64,000 bases of DNA. Origin: Streptosporangium sandarakinum. Its GTDB lineage: Bacteria > Actinomycetota > Actinomycetes > Streptosporangiales > Streptosporangiaceae. Shown piece after piece: positions 41,096-50,253 of this stretch. The DNA lies in contig NZ_JACCCO010000001.1 of NCBI RefSeq assembly GCF_013409935.1, positions 186,001 to 250,000 of the forward strand, in the 5' to 3' direction. The notes below the pieces were generated by a model. That model was not told where the DNA came from and did not search any database. It was given only the letters and a program-made list of their open reading frames with translations. Position 1 is the first letter of the stretch. The number at the start of each line of letters is the position of its first letter. The position numbers were made by a program, and so were the translations under genes.

Positions 41096-42118
41096 TCACT
41101 CCGGGACGGCGGGCGCGGCTCCGGGCCGGGTGTCCGGGGGACGCCGGGGCAGGGCGAGGGCGGCGGCGCCGAGCAGGCCGGCGTCGCGGCCCAGGGAGGT
41201 GGCGTCCACCCGCAGGCGGCGGGTGAAGCCGAGCCCGGCGTTCTCCGCCATCGCCTGCCGGAGCGGGTCGAACAGGATCGGCCCGGCGGCGGCCACGCCC
41301 CCGCCGACGACGACGCGGTCGAGGTCGAGCAGGGCCGCGGCGGTGTGGAAGGCGGTGGCCAGCGCGTCGGCGGCGCGGCGGAAGGCGGCCTGCGCGATCG
41401 CGGACCCGGCGCGGGCGCTCGCGGCGAGCGCCCGCGCGTCCGCGCCGGTCCAGCCGCCCGCGCGGGCCCAGCGGACCATGGCGGGCCCGCTGGCGACGGT
41501 CTCCACGCACCCGGACGCGCCGCACGGGCAGGGGTCGCCGCCGGGATCGACGGTGATGTGCCCGATGTGGCCGGCGTTGCCGGTCGGGCCGAGGTACGGC
41601 ACGCCGTCCAGGACGAAGCCGCCGCCGACGCCGGTGGAGACCACCACGCCCAGCACGGCTCGGGAGCCCGCCCGCCGCGGCCCCTCCCCCGGCCCCGCCG
41701 CGGCCTCGGCGGACGGTTCCGGCGCCGCGGCTCCCGGCTTCTCCGGTTCCTCCGGGAAGGCCCCCCGCCACCACTCCCCCAGCGCCATGCACTGGGCGTC
41801 GCCGGCCAGCCGTACCGGGCGGCCGGGCAGCATCCGGCCGACGGCGGCGGTCAGCGGGAAGTCACGCCAGCGGGGGATGTTGACCGGGCTGACCGTCCCG
41901 GCGCGCGGGTCGAGGGGGCCGGCCGAGCCGATGCCGATCCCCTCGATCGCGTCGGCCGGCACCCGGGCGGTGACCTGCTCGACGACCTGGGCGAGTGCCC
42001 GGTCCGGCGATCCGGCGCGGCTCAGCGGCACCTCGGCGCGGGCGGTCACGTCTCCGTCGGCGGTGACGGCCGCGGCGGCGAACTTGGTGCCGCCGATGTC
42101 CAGGGCGAGGACGGTCAC
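41096..42118 (-). CDS. ROK-family sugar kinase
   Basis: A 340-residue ROK protein of the kinase type without an N-terminal helix-turn-helix. It has the ATP-binding VLALDIGGTKFAAAAV, the catalytic-site GDAQCMALGEWW, GVVVSTGVGGGFVLDG and the ROK zinc motif CPCGASGCVE. A Pro/Ala/Glu-rich insertion of about 30 residues (PEEPEKPGAAAPEPSAEAAA) interrupts the middle. The GTG start overlaps the stop of the beta-mannosidase gene, so it probably phosphorylates the released hexose, mannose or glucose. Last gene of the cluster. Confidence 0.92.
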   Translation of the reverse strand: MTVLALDIGGTKFAAAAVTADGDVTARAEVPLSRAGSPDRALAQVVEQVTARVPADAIEGIGIGSAGPLDPRAGTVSPVNIPRWRDFPLTAAVGRMLPGRPVRLAGDAQCMALGEWWRGAFPEEPEKPGAAAPEPSAEAAAGPGEGPRRAGSRAVLGVVVSTGVGGGFVLDGVPYLGPTGNAGHIGHITVDPGGDPCPCGASGCVETVASGPAMVRWARAGGWTGADARALAASARAGSAIAQAAFRRAADALATAFHTAAALLDLDRVVVGGGVAAAGPILFDPLRQAMAENAGLGFTRRLRVDATSLGRDAGLLGAAALALPRRPPDTRPGAAPAVPE

Positions 42119-44607
42119 CGGCGGGGCTCGTTCACGCAGCGCAGCACCGGGAAGGCGGTCAGCGCGTCCGGATCGGGGAGGTCGCCGGCGGTGACGTGGA
42201 AGACGGCGCTCTCCCCCGGCAGCAGCGTCACCGGCAGGTCGTCCACCCGGGCGCCGAGGTCGAGCCGGTCGGGGAAGAGGGCCAGCTCGCGCAGGAGTGT
42301 CCGGGCGGTGACCGTCACCCGGTAGCCGCCCCCCGCCGGTTCGGCGCGCGCGTCCCACCTGGCCTCGGGGAAGGCCACCCGGGTGTCCTCGGCGTAGAAG
42401 GACACCGTGCGCGTCCCGCCGAGGCGGGCGACGAGCAGTTCGGCGGCCGGGTCGCCGGGAGCGGCCACGGCGGCGGGCAGCGGGAGGCGGGTGACGGAGC
42501 GGGGGGCGACGGTCACCCCGGCGGTCTCCTCGGCCAGGATCTCCCCCGACAGGTCGTGCCGGACCAGCGACAGCTCGCCGTGCCACGGCTCGGCCGAGTC
42601 GTTGACCAGCGCGGCCTCGCCGTCGATGACGGCGAGCAGCCGGTCGGCGTAGACGCGGCGCAGCGCGTACCACAGGGGTTTGCGGCGGCCGTCGCCGTCG
42701 ACGGCGGCCCAGGAGGTGACCGGCCAGCAGTCGTTGAGCTGCCAGACGATGCTGCCGGTGCAGTGCGGGGCCAGCGCGCGGAAGCGGGAGACTCCGAACT
42801 CGATGGCCCGCGCCTGGTTGAGCTGGGTCAGGTAGTGCCAGTCGTCGAAGTCCTCCGGCCGGGGCAGGTGCTCGCCCAGGCCGCGCAGCAGCTTGCCGTT
42901 GCCGTCGATCGCCTTCTGGTGGTGCAGCACCAGGGGCGCGTCGGGGGCCAGTTCACCGCCGATCGCCCTGCGCATCGTGGCGTACGCGGCCGGGCCCTGG
43001 AAGCCGAACTCGGCGGCGAAGCGGGGGCGGTAGGCGGCGTAGCGGGTGTAGTCCTCGCGGTTCCACACGTCCCAGATGTGCACCGTGCCGCGTGCGGGGT
43101 CGTTGGGCGGCAGGTCGGGGGCGCCGGAGTAGGGGCTGCCGGGCCAGTAGGGCCGGGTCGGGTCGAGCTCGGCGACCACCCGCGGCAGCAGGTCGTAGTA
43201 GAAGCCCGCGCCCCAGCTGCGGCCCGCCAGGTCCTCCTGCCAGCCCCAGTCGGCGTGGCCCTCGATGTTCTCGTTGTTGCCGCACCACAGCACCAGGCTG
43301 GGGTGGCTCGCCAGCCGGGTGACGTTCTCCCTGGCCTCGGCCTCCACCTCCGAGCGGAACGGCTCCTCCTCGGGGTAGGCGGCGCAGGCGAACGGGAAGT
43401 CCTGCCAGACGAGCAGGCCCAGCTCGTCGGCCAGGTCGTAGAAGTCGTCGCTCTCGTACAGGCCGCCGCCCCAGACCCGCAGCAGGTTCACACCGGCCTC
43501 GACGGCCTGGGTGAGACGCTCCCGGAGGCGGTCGCGGGTGACGCGGTTCGGGAAGCAGTCGTCGGGGATCCAGTTGACGCCGCGCACGAACACCGCCTCG
43601 CCGTTGACCCGCAGGCCGAACGCCTCGGGGTCCAGCTCGGCGGTGCGGAAGCCGATCCGGCGCCGCCACTCCCGCCGATCCCCCGGCTCCGCGGACTCCG
43701 CAGGCTCCACGGGCTCGCCGGGCTCCGGGTGCCCGCCGCGTCCCCCGTGCAGGCGGACGGCGAAGTCGTAGCGGGGCTGCGCGCCGTACCCGCGGGGCCA
43801 CCACACCTCGACGGCGGGCACGGTGAGGTCGAGGACGGCCTCGTGCTCCCCGGGCGCCAGCCGGGCCTCCGCGGTGACGCCGGCGACCTCGGCGGTGACG
43901 ATGAGCGGCTCCTGGGCGGCGCGCTCGACCCTGACGTGCGCCGTCACCCTGCCGTCCGTCCCGTCGAGGGTGACCAGCGGGCGCACCCCGGCCAGCCGCG
44001 CGCCGCTCCAGCTCTCCAGCCCGATCGGCCGCCAGATCCCGGCGGTGACCACGGCCGGCCCCCAGTCCCAGCCGAAGTTGCACGCCATCTTCCGGATGAA
44101 CTGGTACGGCTCGGCGTAGGCCCCCGGCCGGTCGCCCAGGGCCGCCCGCCGCTCCTCGGCGTAGTCGTAGGCGGAGCCGAACACCACGGTGAGGGTGTTG
44201 TCCCCCTCGCGCAGCAGGTGCCGTACGGGAAAGCGGTAGGAGCGGTGCTGGTTGGCGGTGGTGCCGACCGTGACGCCGTTGAGGACGACCGTGGCGACGG
44301 TGTCGAGGCCCTCGCAGACGAGGTCGGTCCGCTCGTGGCCGTCCGGCGTCCAGGTGAAGGCGGTCTCGTACCGCCACGCGGTGCGGCCGATCCAGGTGAG
44401 CCGGGTCTCGTTGTCGTCCAGGTAGGGGTCGTCGATGATCCCTGCGGCCAGCAGGTCGGTGTGCACGCAGCCGGGCACGGTCGCCGGCACCCCGGCCACC
44501 TCGGCCGCCTCGGCCGCCTCGACGCCGGACGGTACGGCGTTCGCCCCGACGTCACGCGGGACGGCGGTGAGGGTCCAGCCGTCGTGCAGCGGACGGTAGA
44601 TGCTCAA
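42115..44607 (-). CDS. GH2 beta-mannosidase
   Basis: An 830-residue glycoside hydrolase family 2 enzyme. The sugar-binding N-domain starts RPLHDGWTLTAV and contains VPGCVHTDLLAAGIIDDPY, diagnostic of beta-mannosidases. The barrel holds the acid/base Glu in LVLWCGNNENIEG (about residue 440) and the nucleophile Glu in RFAAEFGFQGP (about residue 530). There is no signal peptide, so it works inside the cell on imported beta-mannosides. The neighbouring Opp-type importer and ROK kinase complete an uptake, hydrolysis and phosphorylation route. Confidence 0.93.
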   Translation of the reverse strand: MSIYRPLHDGWTLTAVPRDVGANAVPSGVEAAEAAEVAGVPATVPGCVHTDLLAAGIIDDPYLDDNETRLTWIGRTAWRYETAFTWTPDGHERTDLVCEGLDTVATVVLNGVTVGTTANQHRSYRFPVRHLLREGDNTLTVVFGSAYDYAEERRAALGDRPGAYAEPYQFIRKMACNFGWDWGPAVVTAGIWRPIGLESWSGARLAGVRPLVTLDGTDGRVTAHVRVERAAQEPLIVTAEVAGVTAEARLAPGEHEAVLDLTVPAVEVWWPRGYGAQPRYDFAVRLHGGRGGHPEPGEPVEPAESAEPGDRREWRRRIGFRTAELDPEAFGLRVNGEAVFVRGVNWIPDDCFPNRVTRDRLRERLTQAVEAGVNLLRVWGGGLYESDDFYDLADELGLLVWQDFPFACAAYPEEEPFRSEVEAEARENVTRLASHPSLVLWCGNNENIEGHADWGWQEDLAGRSWGAGFYYDLLPRVVAELDPTRPYWPGSPYSGAPDLPPNDPARGTVHIWDVWNREDYTRYAAYRPRFAAEFGFQGPAAYATMRRAIGGELAPDAPLVLHHQKAIDGNGKLLRGLGEHLPRPEDFDDWHYLTQLNQARAIEFGVSRFRALAPHCTGSIVWQLNDCWPVTSWAAVDGDGRRKPLWYALRRVYADRLLAVIDGEAALVNDSAEPWHGELSLVRHDLSGEILAEETAGVTVAPRSVTRLPLPAAVAAPGDPAAELLVARLGGTRTVSFYAEDTRVAFPEARWDARAEPAGGGYRVTVTARTLLRELALFPDRLDLGARVDDLPVTLLPGESAVFHVTAGDLPDPDALTAFPVLRCVNEPRR

Positions 44608-44661
44608 GTGGTTCTCCTTCTCGCGGCGGCCCGGGGCTTCCGGTGACCGCCGGGCGTTCTC

Positions 44662-45600
44662 TCAGCGGCCTTTGAGACGGCCTTCGAGGCGACCTCCGGA
44701 ACGGCCTCCGAGGCGTTCTTCGAGGCAGCCTTCGAGCCGGGCGCACGCCACGAAGTGGTCCTCCCCGGCCTCCGCGAGACCGCCGGTGGCGCCGCCGTCG
44801 TGGTACAGGCAGGAGGTGACCGGCTCGGCGTCCTCCCAGGGGGCGTGCAGGCGCGGCACGGCCGACAGCAGCTGCCGGGTGTAGGGGTGCAGCGGACGGC
44901 CGAAGACCCTGTCGGTCGCGCCCATCTCGACGACGGTCCCGTGCCGGAGCACGACGGTCCGCTCGGCCAGGTAGTTGCCCAGGGACAGGTCGTGGGTGAT
45001 GTACAGCACGCCCAGTCCCCGGCCCTTGATCTCGGCGAGCAGATTGAGCACGTCGATGCGGGTGGAGGCGTCGAGCATGCTGGTGATCTCGTCGGCGACC
45101 AGCAGCTTGAGGTCCAGCAGCAGCGCCCGGGCGATGAGGACGCGCTGGAGCTGGCCACCGCTGAGCTGGTGGGGATACTTGCCGATGACCTGGTCGGGGT
45201 CGAGGCGCACGTCCCGCAGGGCGGCGCGCACCCGCTCGTCCCAGTCGGCGGCGGTCGCCGCGGGGAAGTACGCCTCTCTGATCAGTTGGAACACCCGGTC
45301 GGCCTTGAACACCGGGTTGAACGTGCTGAAGGGGTCCTGGAAGACACCCTGGACGTGCCGGTAGTACTCCTTGCCGGGCCGTACCGGGGCGCCGTCGAGG
45401 GTGATCGAGCCGGCGGTGACCGGGACGAGGCCGAGGATCATCTTGCCGAGGGTGCTCTTGCCGCTGCCGCTCTCGCCGATCAGTGAGACGACCTGGCCCT
45501 CCGGCACGTCGAAGCTCACCCCGTCGACCGCGGTCAGGGTCTTGCCGCCGAAGGCTCCGACCTTGTAGACCTTCGTGACGTTGTCGAGTCTGAGCATCAT
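44662..45600 (-). CDS. Opp-type ABC importer, ATPase subunit (OppF/DppF-like)
   Basis: A 312-residue ABC ATPase: Walker A GESGSGKST, Q-loop GVFQDPFSTFNP, signature LSGGQLQRVLIARALLLD, Walker B LLVADEITSMLDAS and H-loop ITHDLS. The oligopeptide/oligosaccharide C-terminal extension is present (HPYTRQLLSAVP). The last 25 residues are an odd Arg/Gly/Leu repeat (RLEG-, RLGG-, RLEG-, RLKG-) encoded by imperfect DNA repeats. Translation is coupled to the preceding gene through overlapping ATG and TGA; a second ATG at 45597 is an alternative start. Confidence 0.93.
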   Translation of the reverse strand: MMLRLDNVTKVYKVGAFGGKTLTAVDGVSFDVPEGQVVSLIGESGSGKSTLGKMILGLVPVTAGSITLDGAPVRPGKEYYRHVQGVFQDPFSTFNPVFKADRVFQLIREAYFPAATAADWDERVRAALRDVRLDPDQVIGKYPHQLSGGQLQRVLIARALLLDLKLLVADEITSMLDASTRIDVLNLLAEIKGRGLGVLYITHDLSLGNYLAERTVVLRHGTVVEMGATDRVFGRPLHPYTRQLLSAVPRLHAPWEDAEPVTSCLYHDGGATGGLAEAGEDHFVACARLEGCLEERLGGRSGGRLEGRLKGR

Positions 45601-46538
45601 GCCTTCCAGCAGGCGACGAAGTGATCGGGGGCGATCTCGGCGGCCGGCGGCTCCTCGGCGCACCGGTCGAAGGCGAGCGGGCATCGGTCCCGGAAGCGGC
45701 AGCCCGCGGGCGGGTCGAGCAGCGACGGCGGACTGCCCGCGATGCCCGACAGCCTGCGGTCGGCGTGGCGCACGCCGACCTCGGGCAGCGAGTCGATGAG
45801 CATCCGGGTGTAGGGGTGCCGGGGCGCCTCGACGATCGTCCTGGCCGGCGCCTTCTCGGCCAGCCTCCCGGCGTACATGACCATGATCGTGTCGGCGATC
45901 TGGTACGTGAGCGAGATGTCGTGCGTGATGAAGATCATGCTCTTGACGAACCCGTTGTCGCGGAAGCCGGCCAGCGCCCTGGCCACCGCCTTCTGGGTGG
46001 AGACGTCGAGGGCGGAGGTGACCTCGTCGGCGATGAGCAGCGAGGGGTCCAGGAGGGTGGAGATGACCATGACCATGCGCTGCTTCATGCCGCCGGACAG
46101 CTCGATCGGGTAGCGGTCCAGCACCTCGTGGGGCAGGCCCACCGCGTCCAGGCGGCCGAGCAGCTTGGCGGTGTCGGGGGTGACGCCGCGGGAGCGCAGC
46201 AGCTCGCCCACCATCTTGCCGATCTTGCGGGTCGGGTTCAGCGCGCTCATCGAGTACTGCGGGACGAGCGAGACCTCGTGGAAGCGGAAGTCGTTCATCC
46301 GCCGGTCGTCGCCGATGGGCAGCTCCGTGCCGTCGAGCTCGACGGTGCCACCGACGTGGCGCATGCGGCCGTCCATCCGGATGAGGCTCTTGCCGAGGGT
46401 GGTCTTGCCGCAGCCCGACTCCCCGGCCAGGCCGAGGATCTCGGCGTCCCCCAGCTCGAAGGAGACGCCGTCGAGCGCCCGCACGTCGCCCCGCAGGGTC
46501 CGGTAGTGCACTTTCAGATCGCTGACCCGCAGGCTCAT
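45597..46538 (-). CDS. Opp-type ABC importer, ATPase subunit (OppD/DppD-like)
   Basis: A 313-residue ABC ATPase with Walker A GESGCGKTT, Q-loop LVPQYSMSALNP, signature LSGGMKQRMVMVISTLLD, Walker B LLIADEVTSALDVS and H-loop ITHDIS. The oligopeptide-transporter C-terminal domain has the four-cysteine iron-sulfur-like pattern in GCRFRDRCPLAFDRC plus HFVAC. Start and stop both overlap neighbouring genes by ATGA-type junctions. It pairs with the ATPase at 44662-45600 to power the importer. Confidence 0.93.
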   Translation of the reverse strand: MSLRVSDLKVHYRTLRGDVRALDGVSFELGDAEILGLAGESGCGKTTLGKSLIRMDGRMRHVGGTVELDGTELPIGDDRRMNDFRFHEVSLVPQYSMSALNPTRKIGKMVGELLRSRGVTPDTAKLLGRLDAVGLPHEVLDRYPIELSGGMKQRMVMVISTLLDPSLLIADEVTSALDVSTQKAVARALAGFRDNGFVKSMIFITHDISLTYQIADTIMVMYAGRLAEKAPARTIVEAPRHPYTRMLIDSLPEVGVRHADRRLSGIAGSPPSLLDPPAGCRFRDRCPLAFDRCAEEPPAAEIAPDHFVACWKA

Positions 46539-47428
46539 GTCTCCCTCAGCTTCGGGTTGAAGACCTCGTCGAGGCCGACGTTGGCGACGTACAGGGCTCC
46601 GACGATCGCGGTGATCCCGGCGCCGGGCGGGATGAACCACCACCACATGCCGAGCTGCATGGCGCTCCACTGGCTGGCGTTCTGCAGCATCAGGCCGAGC
46701 GAGACGCCCTCGGTGGGGCCGAGGCCGATGAAGTCCAGCGACGAGGCGATCAGGATCGAGTTGCCGAACAGCAGGATGAACGTCAGCAGCAGGTAGGAGC
46801 TCATGTTCGGCGCGATCTCCCTGGTGATGATCTTCCAGGTGTTCGAGCCGCTCAGCCTGGCCAGGTCCACGAAGTCCCGGCCGCGCAGCGAGAAGGTCTG
46901 CGCCCGGATGGCCCGCGCCGCCCACGGCCACGATGTAAGGCCGATGAAGATCGCCTGCGCGACGACGCTGCGGATGCCGAGGTAGGCGTTGATGATGAGC
47001 AGTACGGCCAGCGTCGGGATGACCAGGACGATGTTGGTCAGCATGTTCAGGATCTCGTCGAGGAGCCCGCCGCGGAAGCCGGCCAGGAACCCGACGACCA
47101 TCCCGATGAGGGAGGCGACCACGCCGCCCAGCAGGCCCGCCGCGAAGGTGGTGCGCAGGCCGTACACGAACTGGGCGAAGACGTCCTGGCCGAAGGTGGT
47201 GGTGCCGAACCAGTACTCCGACGAGGGGGCCTGCATGGGCGGGCCGACGTACTCGTTGGGCGGGGCGTCGATGGTCAGGGGCCCGATCAGGCCCAGCAGC
47301 AGCAGGACGAGGACCACGCCGGCGCCGGCGAGGAGCTTGCCGTTGCGCAGCGCGAAGTGCAGCGCCTCGCGGCGCCCGCTGACCGGTGCGGCGGCGTCGC
47401 GGGGGACGGCTTCCTGGAGCGCGGTCAT
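46535..47428 (-). CDS. Opp-type ABC importer, permease subunit (OppC-like)
   Basis: A 297-residue permease with the OppC N-terminal signature HFALRNGKLLAGAGVVLVLLL and the conserved YWFGTTTFGQDVFAQFVYGLRTTF block (in outline). About six membrane segments; the EAA loop reads GRDFVDLARLSGSNTWKIITR ahead of EIAPNM. ATGA overlaps occur at both ends. In Thermotoga maritima Opp-type importers carry beta-mannan oligosaccharides, a useful precedent for this cluster. Confidence 0.92.
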   Translation of the reverse strand: MTALQEAVPRDAAAPVSGRREALHFALRNGKLLAGAGVVLVLLLLGLIGPLTIDAPPNEYVGPPMQAPSSEYWFGTTTFGQDVFAQFVYGLRTTFAAGLLGGVVASLIGMVVGFLAGFRGGLLDEILNMLTNIVLVIPTLAVLLIINAYLGIRSVVAQAIFIGLTSWPWAARAIRAQTFSLRGRDFVDLARLSGSNTWKIITREIAPNMSSYLLLTFILLFGNSILIASSLDFIGLGPTEGVSLGLMLQNASQWSAMQLGMWWWFIPPGAGITAIVGALYVANVGLDEVFNPKLRET

Positions 47429-48420
47429 GCCTGAGCACCCGCCATTCCCGCCCGCGTCCGCGGATCGACCACGACGTAGACGATGTCGATGATGAAGTTC
47501 GCGGCGAGGACGCCGAGGACGATGAACATGAACGTGCCCTGCAGCAGGAAGAAGTCCTGGTTCTGGATGGCCTTGAGGATGAGGCTGCCCAGGCCGGGGT
47601 AGGAGAAGACGATCTCCGTCACCAGGGCGCCGGCCACCAGCACGCCGAGCTGGAGCGCCAGGCCGGTGATCTGCGGCAGCACCGCGTTGCGGAAGGCGTA
47701 GCGCCGGATCAGCCGCTGCGGCGCGCCGAGCGCGGCGAGGTAGGTGGAGTAGTCGGACTCCAGCTCATAGATGATCATGTTGCGCATGCCGATCGCCCAG
47801 CCGCCGAGCGCGACGAGGAACAGCGAGGCGAACGGCAGCGCCCAGTGGTGCAGCAGGTCGAGCAGGAACTCCGCCGACCAGTTGGGCTGCATGGAGAAGC
47901 TGTAGCCGCCGGCGATCGGGAAGACGCCCGCGATCACGCCCAGCCCCCAGGCGAGCAGGACCGCCAGCCACATGTACGGCATCGCGGTCAGGACGTAGCC
48001 GACCGGCAGGACGGTGTTGTCCAGCAGCCTGCGCCGGGCCGCGTACGCCCCCAGCCGGTTGCCGACGACCCAGCTCAGCAGCACCGACGGGATCATCAGC
48101 CCCAGCGTGTACGGCACGGCGCCCATGATGACGTCGCTCACCGGGGTGGGGAACACCCAGATGCTGATGCCGAAGTCGCCGTGCAGCAGCGCCGTCCAGA
48201 AGTTGAGGTACTGCCGCCACAGCGGCTGGTCGAAGCCGAAGAGGCCGGTGTAGTACTGCCTCATCGCCTCGACGGCCGCGGGCTGGCTGACGTTGGCACG
48301 GGCGACCATGCCGGCGACCGGGTCACCGGGCATGAACCGCGGGATCATCCAGTCGACCGTGACGGCGACGACGAACGTCAGCCCGTAGACCACCAGTTTC
48401 CTGCCGAAATATCGACGCAC
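47425..48420 (-). CDS. Opp-type ABC importer, permease subunit (OppB-like)
   Basis: A 331-residue permease starting at a GTG. It has the OppB-type FMPGDPVAGMVARANVSQ and the FGFDQPLWRQYLNFWTALLHGDFGIS block (in outline), then six membrane segments and the EAA loop in YLAALGAPQRLIRRYAFRNAVLP. The next gene overlaps its stop. A stable hairpin separates it from the binding-protein gene upstream. Confidence 0.92.
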   Translation of the reverse strand: MRRYFGRKLVVYGLTFVVAVTVDWMIPRFMPGDPVAGMVARANVSQPAAVEAMRQYYTGLFGFDQPLWRQYLNFWTALLHGDFGISIWVFPTPVSDVIMGAVPYTLGLMIPSVLLSWVVGNRLGAYAARRRLLDNTVLPVGYVLTAMPYMWLAVLLAWGLGVIAGVFPIAGGYSFSMQPNWSAEFLLDLLHHWALPFASLFLVALGGWAIGMRNMIIYELESDYSTYLAALGAPQRLIRRYAFRNAVLPQITGLALQLGVLVAGALVTEIVFSYPGLGSLILKAIQNQDFFLLQGTFMFIVLGVLAANFIIDIVYVVVDPRTRAGMAGAQA

Positions 48421-48440
48421 GAGAGATCTCCCGAAGAGGG

Positions 48441-48479
48441 CCCCTCCTCCCCCCGGAAGGAGGGGAGGGGGAGGAGGGG
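48441..48479 (-). terminator. Intercistronic stem-loop between binding-protein and permease genes
   Basis: Thirteen-base complementary arms cccctcctccccc (48441-48453) and gggggaggagggg (48467-48479) in the 72-bp gap. In binding-protein operons such hairpins commonly stabilise the upstream message or stop part of transcription so that the binding protein is made in excess. Confidence 0.65.
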
Positions 48480-48492
48480 CGGTACCGAACGG

Positions 48493-50253
48493 TCAGGAGG
48501 CGGGCTGGAGCTGGGTGAGCATCTCGAAGCCGCCCAGTTCCATCCAGTTGCGCCACATGGCCGGCGCGTACTTGGGAGCGCTCGGAGCCGAGGAGGGCCA
48601 GTTCTTCCAGACGCTGGTGCTCGACTGGGCCCACAGGCCGTTGTACCAGAGCGGGATGACCGGCAGCTCCTCCAGCTGGAACTTCTGGAGTTCGGCGATC
48701 TTCGCCTTCATGCCGGCGACGTCGTCGGTCTTGACCTGGTCGAGCTCCTGCACCAGCTTCCAGGCCCTCTCGTTCTCGTAGCGGCCGAAGTTGACGGTGG
48801 TCTGCAGCTTGCGGACCGGGAGCTGGAAGACGTACTCGTAGTACGTCCACGGGGTGTTGGACAGCTGGCGCTCGTTGTTGAGCACCAGGTCGAAATCGCC
48901 CTTGTTGCGCTTCTCCACCAGGGCGTTGAAGTCGGGGAAGTCGGGGGTGACGTCGATGCCGGCGGCCTTGGCGCTGGAGGCGATGACGCGGGCGGCCTCC
49001 ATCCAGTCGGTCCAGCCGGACGGCACGATGAGGGTCAGCTTGATCTTCGAGCCGTCCTTGTTCTCCACCAGCCCGTCGCCGTCGCGGTCCTTGTAGCCGG
49101 CGTCGGCGAGGAGCTTCTTGGCCTTGCCGGTGTCGAAGGAGAACCCGGCGGAGGACACCGCGGCCTGGTCGACGAACTGGTCCCACTGCGGCAGCAGGCC
49201 GGTGGGGCCGGCGGCCTTGACGAGGTTGCCGTAGACGCCCTCGACGATCTTCTTGGTGTCGACCGAGGAGGCGAGGGCCTTGCGGAAGGCCGGGTCGCCC
49301 ATCGGCTTCCTGGTGGTGTTGGGGACCAGCCAGGCGGTGTTGGCCGAGAGCATGTACGGCGGCTCGTTGTAGAAGGAGGTGATGCCGAAACCGCCCTTGA
49401 CGAGGTTGGCCACGCCCGGCAGGAAGTTGTTGCTGAGGTCCAGGCCCTTCTGCAGCAGCATGCCCATCGCGACCTCGTTGCTGGGCGTGGCGATGTCGAC
49501 GATGTACCGGGGCTTGGGCTCCATGTTCAGGGCCGTCTTGCCCCACCAGTCGTCGCGGCGCTGCCAGACGACGCGGTCCTGGCTGTGGCTCTTGTAGGTG
49601 TAGGCGCCGGTGCCGACGGGGTTCTCGTTGACCCCGTTGAGCACGTCCTCCTCCGACCTGCCGTTCCAGACGTGCTCGGGAACGATGGCGCGGCCGTAGA
49701 GGTTGAAGTCCCACTCCTGGTAGTTGGCCCTGGAGAAGGTGAAGCGCGCGGTCCGGTCGTCCACCGCCTCGACGCTCTTCAGCCAGTCCCACATGTTGTG
49801 GAACGGGATGGTCTCCATCTTGCCGAGCTCGTAGGAGTAGACCACGTCCTTGGCGGTCAGCGGCTTGCCGTCCGACCAGTTCACCCCGGAGCGGAGCTTG
49901 ACCTCGTAGGTCCTGTCGCCGGTCCAGGAGCCGCTCTCGGCCAGCCAGGGGACGAGCTTGGCGGCGTTGGGGTCGTAGTGGAACAGCGTCTCGTAGACCA
50001 GGCCCTTGGTGCCGGTGGCGTAGTCCCACTCGCGGATCGGGTTGAAGTTGGCCGGCGGCCCCCACTGGGAGCCGGTGGTGTAGAGCGTCTCCTTGCGGGG
50101 CAGCGAGCCGCCGTCTCCGCCACCGGGGGCCACGGCGGGCGCGCTCGCCGCCCCGGAGCCCTGGGCGGGCGGCGTGGTCCCGCCGCCGGAGCACGCGGCG
50201 ACGGCCAGGCCCGTCGCCAGGAGCGGGAGGATGATCCGCACCCGGTTTCGCAT
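48493..50253 (-). CDS. Opp-type ABC importer, substrate-binding lipoprotein (family 5)
   Basis: A 586-residue family 5 solute-binding protein. The signal peptide ends at AVAAC (Cys about 21), followed by a Gly/Ala/Pro-rich spacer. The mature domain shows LVYETLFHYDPNAAKLVPWLAES and TYEVKLRSGVNWSDGKPLTAKDVVYSYE (in outline), the family signature. In actinomycetes and Thermotoga many such proteins bind oligosaccharides rather than peptides; the neighbouring beta-mannosidase and the CebR/CelR-like operator favour that here. First gene of the operon and transcribed from the 50.25-50.73 kb region. Confidence 0.93.
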   Translation of the reverse strand: MRNRVRIILPLLATGLAVAACSGGGTTPPAQGSGAASAPAVAPGGGDGGSLPRKETLYTTGSQWGPPANFNPIREWDYATGTKGLVYETLFHYDPNAAKLVPWLAESGSWTGDRTYEVKLRSGVNWSDGKPLTAKDVVYSYELGKMETIPFHNMWDWLKSVEAVDDRTARFTFSRANYQEWDFNLYGRAIVPEHVWNGRSEEDVLNGVNENPVGTGAYTYKSHSQDRVVWQRRDDWWGKTALNMEPKPRYIVDIATPSNEVAMGMLLQKGLDLSNNFLPGVANLVKGGFGITSFYNEPPYMLSANTAWLVPNTTRKPMGDPAFRKALASSVDTKKIVEGVYGNLVKAAGPTGLLPQWDQFVDQAAVSSAGFSFDTGKAKKLLADAGYKDRDGDGLVENKDGSKIKLTLIVPSGWTDWMEAARVIASSAKAAGIDVTPDFPDFNALVEKRNKGDFDLVLNNERQLSNTPWTYYEYVFQLPVRKLQTTVNFGRYENERAWKLVQELDQVKTDDVAGMKAKIAELQKFQLEELPVIPLWYNGLWAQSSTSVWKNWPSSAPSAPKYAPAMWRNWMELGGFEMLTQLQPAS

